Below are positions 61,350-64,000 of a DNA stretch of 64,000 bases, piece by piece. Position 1 is the stretch's first letter, and every line of letters starts with the position of its first letter. The DNA is from Branchiostoma floridae (Eukaryota > Chordata > Leptocardii > Amphioxiformes > Branchiostomatidae). The stretch lies in assembly GCF_000003815.2 (NCBI RefSeq), contig NC_049981.1, positions 18,998,585 to 19,062,584 on the forward strand. Reading direction: 5' to 3'. The position numbers were made by a program, and so were the translations under genes. Below the pieces are notes generated by a model, which ran no database searches, was not told the DNA's origin, and saw nothing but the letters and a program-made list of their open reading frames with translations.

Positions 61350-62601
61350 GCAAATACCTGGGAAAGAGGTTTACCAGCTCAATTTAATATAATAGGAAGG
61401 TTTTGTGAATATTACTAACATATTTATCTTGTCTATCATGTCAAAACTAGCTTACTACACTACTTGCAAATGAGTTTAACAAAGAAATAAGACAAGTCAA
61501 AATGTACAAAATTGCTACTGGGGTAATGGTAAATTTATAAGGCAGATAACGCCGACACTAAAGAGGACACCATCTTTGTAAGGTAGCAATCTTGTTGTCC
61601 TACATGTATATTGCATGTTGTTGGTACCAGTACTCCCCCTTTCTGAAATGATGTGAAAAGCACCCTACTAAAATGCAAATTGAATCCTGTCCATGATAAC
61701 ACTGATGTGGCACAGTGCACTGTAAATGACCTCAGCAGGATATAGAGTATGACCTTTTTTCTTACAAGCAGTAGAAAATTAAACACCATGCAATCACATA
61801 AAATATAAACATGGTGCACATGTGTTGTAAGCTATTTTAAACATCCGATGAATCATGCAATCATGTGCATCTACAAACATCAATTGTAAAATAATAGATA
61901 TAAAACAAGTCATCTGACCACTACAAAATAATTTTGGGTAAGATGCTTATATATTTTTTCAGAATAGCTGTACATACTGAGCAATAACTTGTACTTTATA
62001 GAAAATCAATGACTAGAACGGAAAGGAATTGGAAGATTGACTGCACATTGCAGACAAACAGCATCATTTCCAGGGAACACATCTGCTGTATAACTATGAC
62101 AACATGTAAAATGGGCCAATCCCATTTGTCCATCCTAAAAGCCACTTTATTAAACCAAGAAGAAAGTGGATTAAATACTGTGAAATGTATGAATTTCATG
62201 TTTTTGACTTTGCATTAATTTGTGTATTGGCAGAGGTGGGAGGGGGATGGGGATTGATCTATACAAGTGCAACATGCATAGTTTACTACAAACCGTCATG
62301 AACAAACTGTCTTTGTCAAAATTCTACATTATCCTTCTGTCACAATCAATTGTGTACTTCTACTGAACAATTTAGATGTTCTTGGTTTACCTGACACAAC
62401 AACAAACTATATAATGGATTCATCAAGCAAAAAATAACAAAATAGAATTATAATGGAAATTGGATGACGTCAGAAATTCTTATAGTTATTGTATAAACAT
62501 CTTCAGCATGTTTTGATATATCTACATGGATAGAACTAAATATGCAAGTAATTATCATTAGCAGATGGTATCTAATTCTGACTGGAAAAACAACAGCTTG
62601 C

Positions 62602-62638
62602 TACAAATCCAATTACCTTGGTACAAATCCAATTACCT
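62602..62638. repeat. Short tandem duplication (20-bp period)
   Basis: TACAAATCCAATTACCT occurs at 62602-62618 and again at 62622-62638. Confidence 0.85.
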
Positions 62639-63240
62639 ACTAATCACAGACTTAATATTTCACACAGGATTCCCGAATACCTTCATGGTCCCAACTTGAG
62701 CTTGCAGCAGTTTTTATAGGATTGTATTATTTTGCAACGGGAAAGAAAGCCACTAAGCAGGGAGAGACACAGCCGCCAACACCCATCCAGAGGACGGGAG
62801 ATCAGATTCTTTGGCACTCTCTGTAAGGGGATCTATTTATAAGCTTACACTATTTGTAAGATCAGTAAGTTCTTGCTAGATATATTTGAACACACATTTG
62901 CCCCTGGGCACTGCGCAATTATGACAATCAGTCACTAAGCTTTTGGAACAGATGTAACAATGATTTGAATGTGTATGCTTTACAATTGTCACATAATGTA
63001 ATGTAACCAGGGTAAATCATACTGGAAGTCCCTTTCAATAAAGGATGGCCATTATATAGCTTTTTGTTGTGTCTTTTATGACCAATTGTTATCAACATAT
63101 ATACGAATACAATGTAAGAGGCAACCAGAGCAAGTAATAAATTATACATGATATCTTTCCATATCCCTAGGATATAACAAGATCTAGAGTACACTGCAAT
63201 CAAATTCCACACATAAATACATACAACAAAGGTCTTGCGC

Positions 63241-63550
63241 ATTCTGCTACTCGCAACCCAAGGTTCAAATTCCGTCGCGTCCGCGGCCAGACTTCACAAC
63301 TGGACATAACTGGAAAAGAGATGCATCGTCCTTTTGGAGTGGGACATAAAGCCATCAGCCCCATGTATGAGGGAACTTCAGGCACCTCTCCAGCATCAAA
63401 CCTCTGCACGTAAAAGAACCCAACACACTTATCATGGAGTGTAGGGATGACGATGGAGGCTTAGCCACAAAGGCAATCAACAGCGAAGCCGCCTTTCACT
63501 ACCACTTTCTACTTCAGACAGTATCGCGCTTCACCTCAGTTGAAGAAGAC
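63241..63550 (+). repeat. tRNA-derived SINE, about 300 bp
   Basis: A tRNA-like head with B box GGTTCAAATTCC at 63262-63273 is followed by a body (GATGCATCGTCCTTTTGGAG, CATCAAACCTCTGCACG) of a type I associate with lancelet genomes. The family attribution is from memory and needs a library search. Confidence 0.5.
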
Positions 63551-64000
63551 TGCTTTACCTTTACCTTTTACCACCCACCCAGGCACCCACCCACACAGAC
63601 ATACATAAATACAGACATGCAATGTTCTGTATGCTCATGCATACATTGTACATGCACCCTAATTTATTACTATTCAAGCAAAACACAACATTAACATCTT
63701 ACAGTGACTGCAGATACTGCAAACTAAAACACTTATAAGCATCTACAACTTGCATCTACAACTTTTACAATGCTTTCCTGGAGATCAGATTGTTGTGTTT
63801 CCCGATCACTTCTCATATATCACATGCCTGTCATAAATCCTGTGAGAGATAGGGGGCCTCATTAAACTACCTTCCTGCCCAATGAACACAACATTCACCA
63901 TGCCTAACTAATTTACAGCATCGAAAATCATTGATAGCATCAGGCTGACAGGGTTAGTTCCTGACCATCCTTTTCCCGGTAAGCCATGTCATGCCTGTCA

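Larger units (their letters stand above)
58558..64000. other. 5' flank of the distal leader
   Basis: The first 150-200 bp next to the distal ATG are CpG-rich and probably 5' UTR and promoter. Beyond it lie a tRNA-like element at 60541-60627, two RE1-like motifs at 61286 and 61329, a 20-bp-period duplication at 62602-62638 and a tRNA-derived SINE at 63.2-63.55 kb. No coding gene was recognised. Confidence 0.55.

Noticed and set aside
1-64000. Prokaryotic features (operons, CRISPR arrays, insertion sequences)
   Set aside because: Gene structure, splice sites and repeats are eukaryotic; no regularly spaced direct repeats with unique spacers were seen.

Overview
The window is eukaryotic: AT-rich, intron-dense DNA dominated by one gene on the minus strand, a canonical ankyrin (membrane-cytoskeleton adaptor). 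About thirty short exons can be placed between positions 1374 and 58557. Nearly all are exact multiples of 33 codons (99, 186, 198 nt), begin and end in phase 0, and have AG acceptors and GT donors. The exon layout matches vertebrate ANK1/2/3 as I know them: fused repeats 5-6 and 15-16, a 24-nt microexon after repeat 6, and the phase-1 exon starting the spacer to the ZU5 region. That layout, the low GC, tRNA-derived SINE heads and abundant TACATGTACATG-like words suggest an invertebrate deuterostome, most likely a lancelet (Branchiostoma). The species is inferred, not proven.

Layout (the gene reads right to left). 58.6-44.2 kb holds candidate alternative first exons: a distal two-exon leader (58557-58393 and 57669-57553), a short leader MMQDKSDSGY (50307-50278) and a basic leader (44337-44257). 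All can join in phase 0 to the first ankyrin-repeat exon at 40818. 40.8-18.1 kb carries repeats 1-7 with long introns. 18.1-8.1 kb is dense, with repeats 8-24 separated by introns of about 0.1-1 kb. 7.8-1.4 kb carries the linker (KQKLNVPETM motif), a candidate 53-residue cassette exon and the exon with GYLTVQDIGELGDDS. The ZU5, UPA and death-domain exons are not in this window and must lie beyond position 1.

Unusual features: the repeat-20 exon is duplicated in tandem, as if for mutually exclusive splicing. The repeat-12 exon has no AG at its expected acceptor. An unreported-looking symmetric cassette exon lies in the linker. There are several near-matches to the REST/NRSF RE1 core (TTCAGCACCnnGGACAG). 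A 41-bp minisatellite carries repeated GGGCGTGGC (KLF-like) motifs and sits between alternative first exons.

Outside the ankyrin exons I found no second gene I can support. The rest is intron or 5' flank with SINE fragments, simple repeats and dispersed repeats. Most other open frames are chance ORFs or shadows of the exons.
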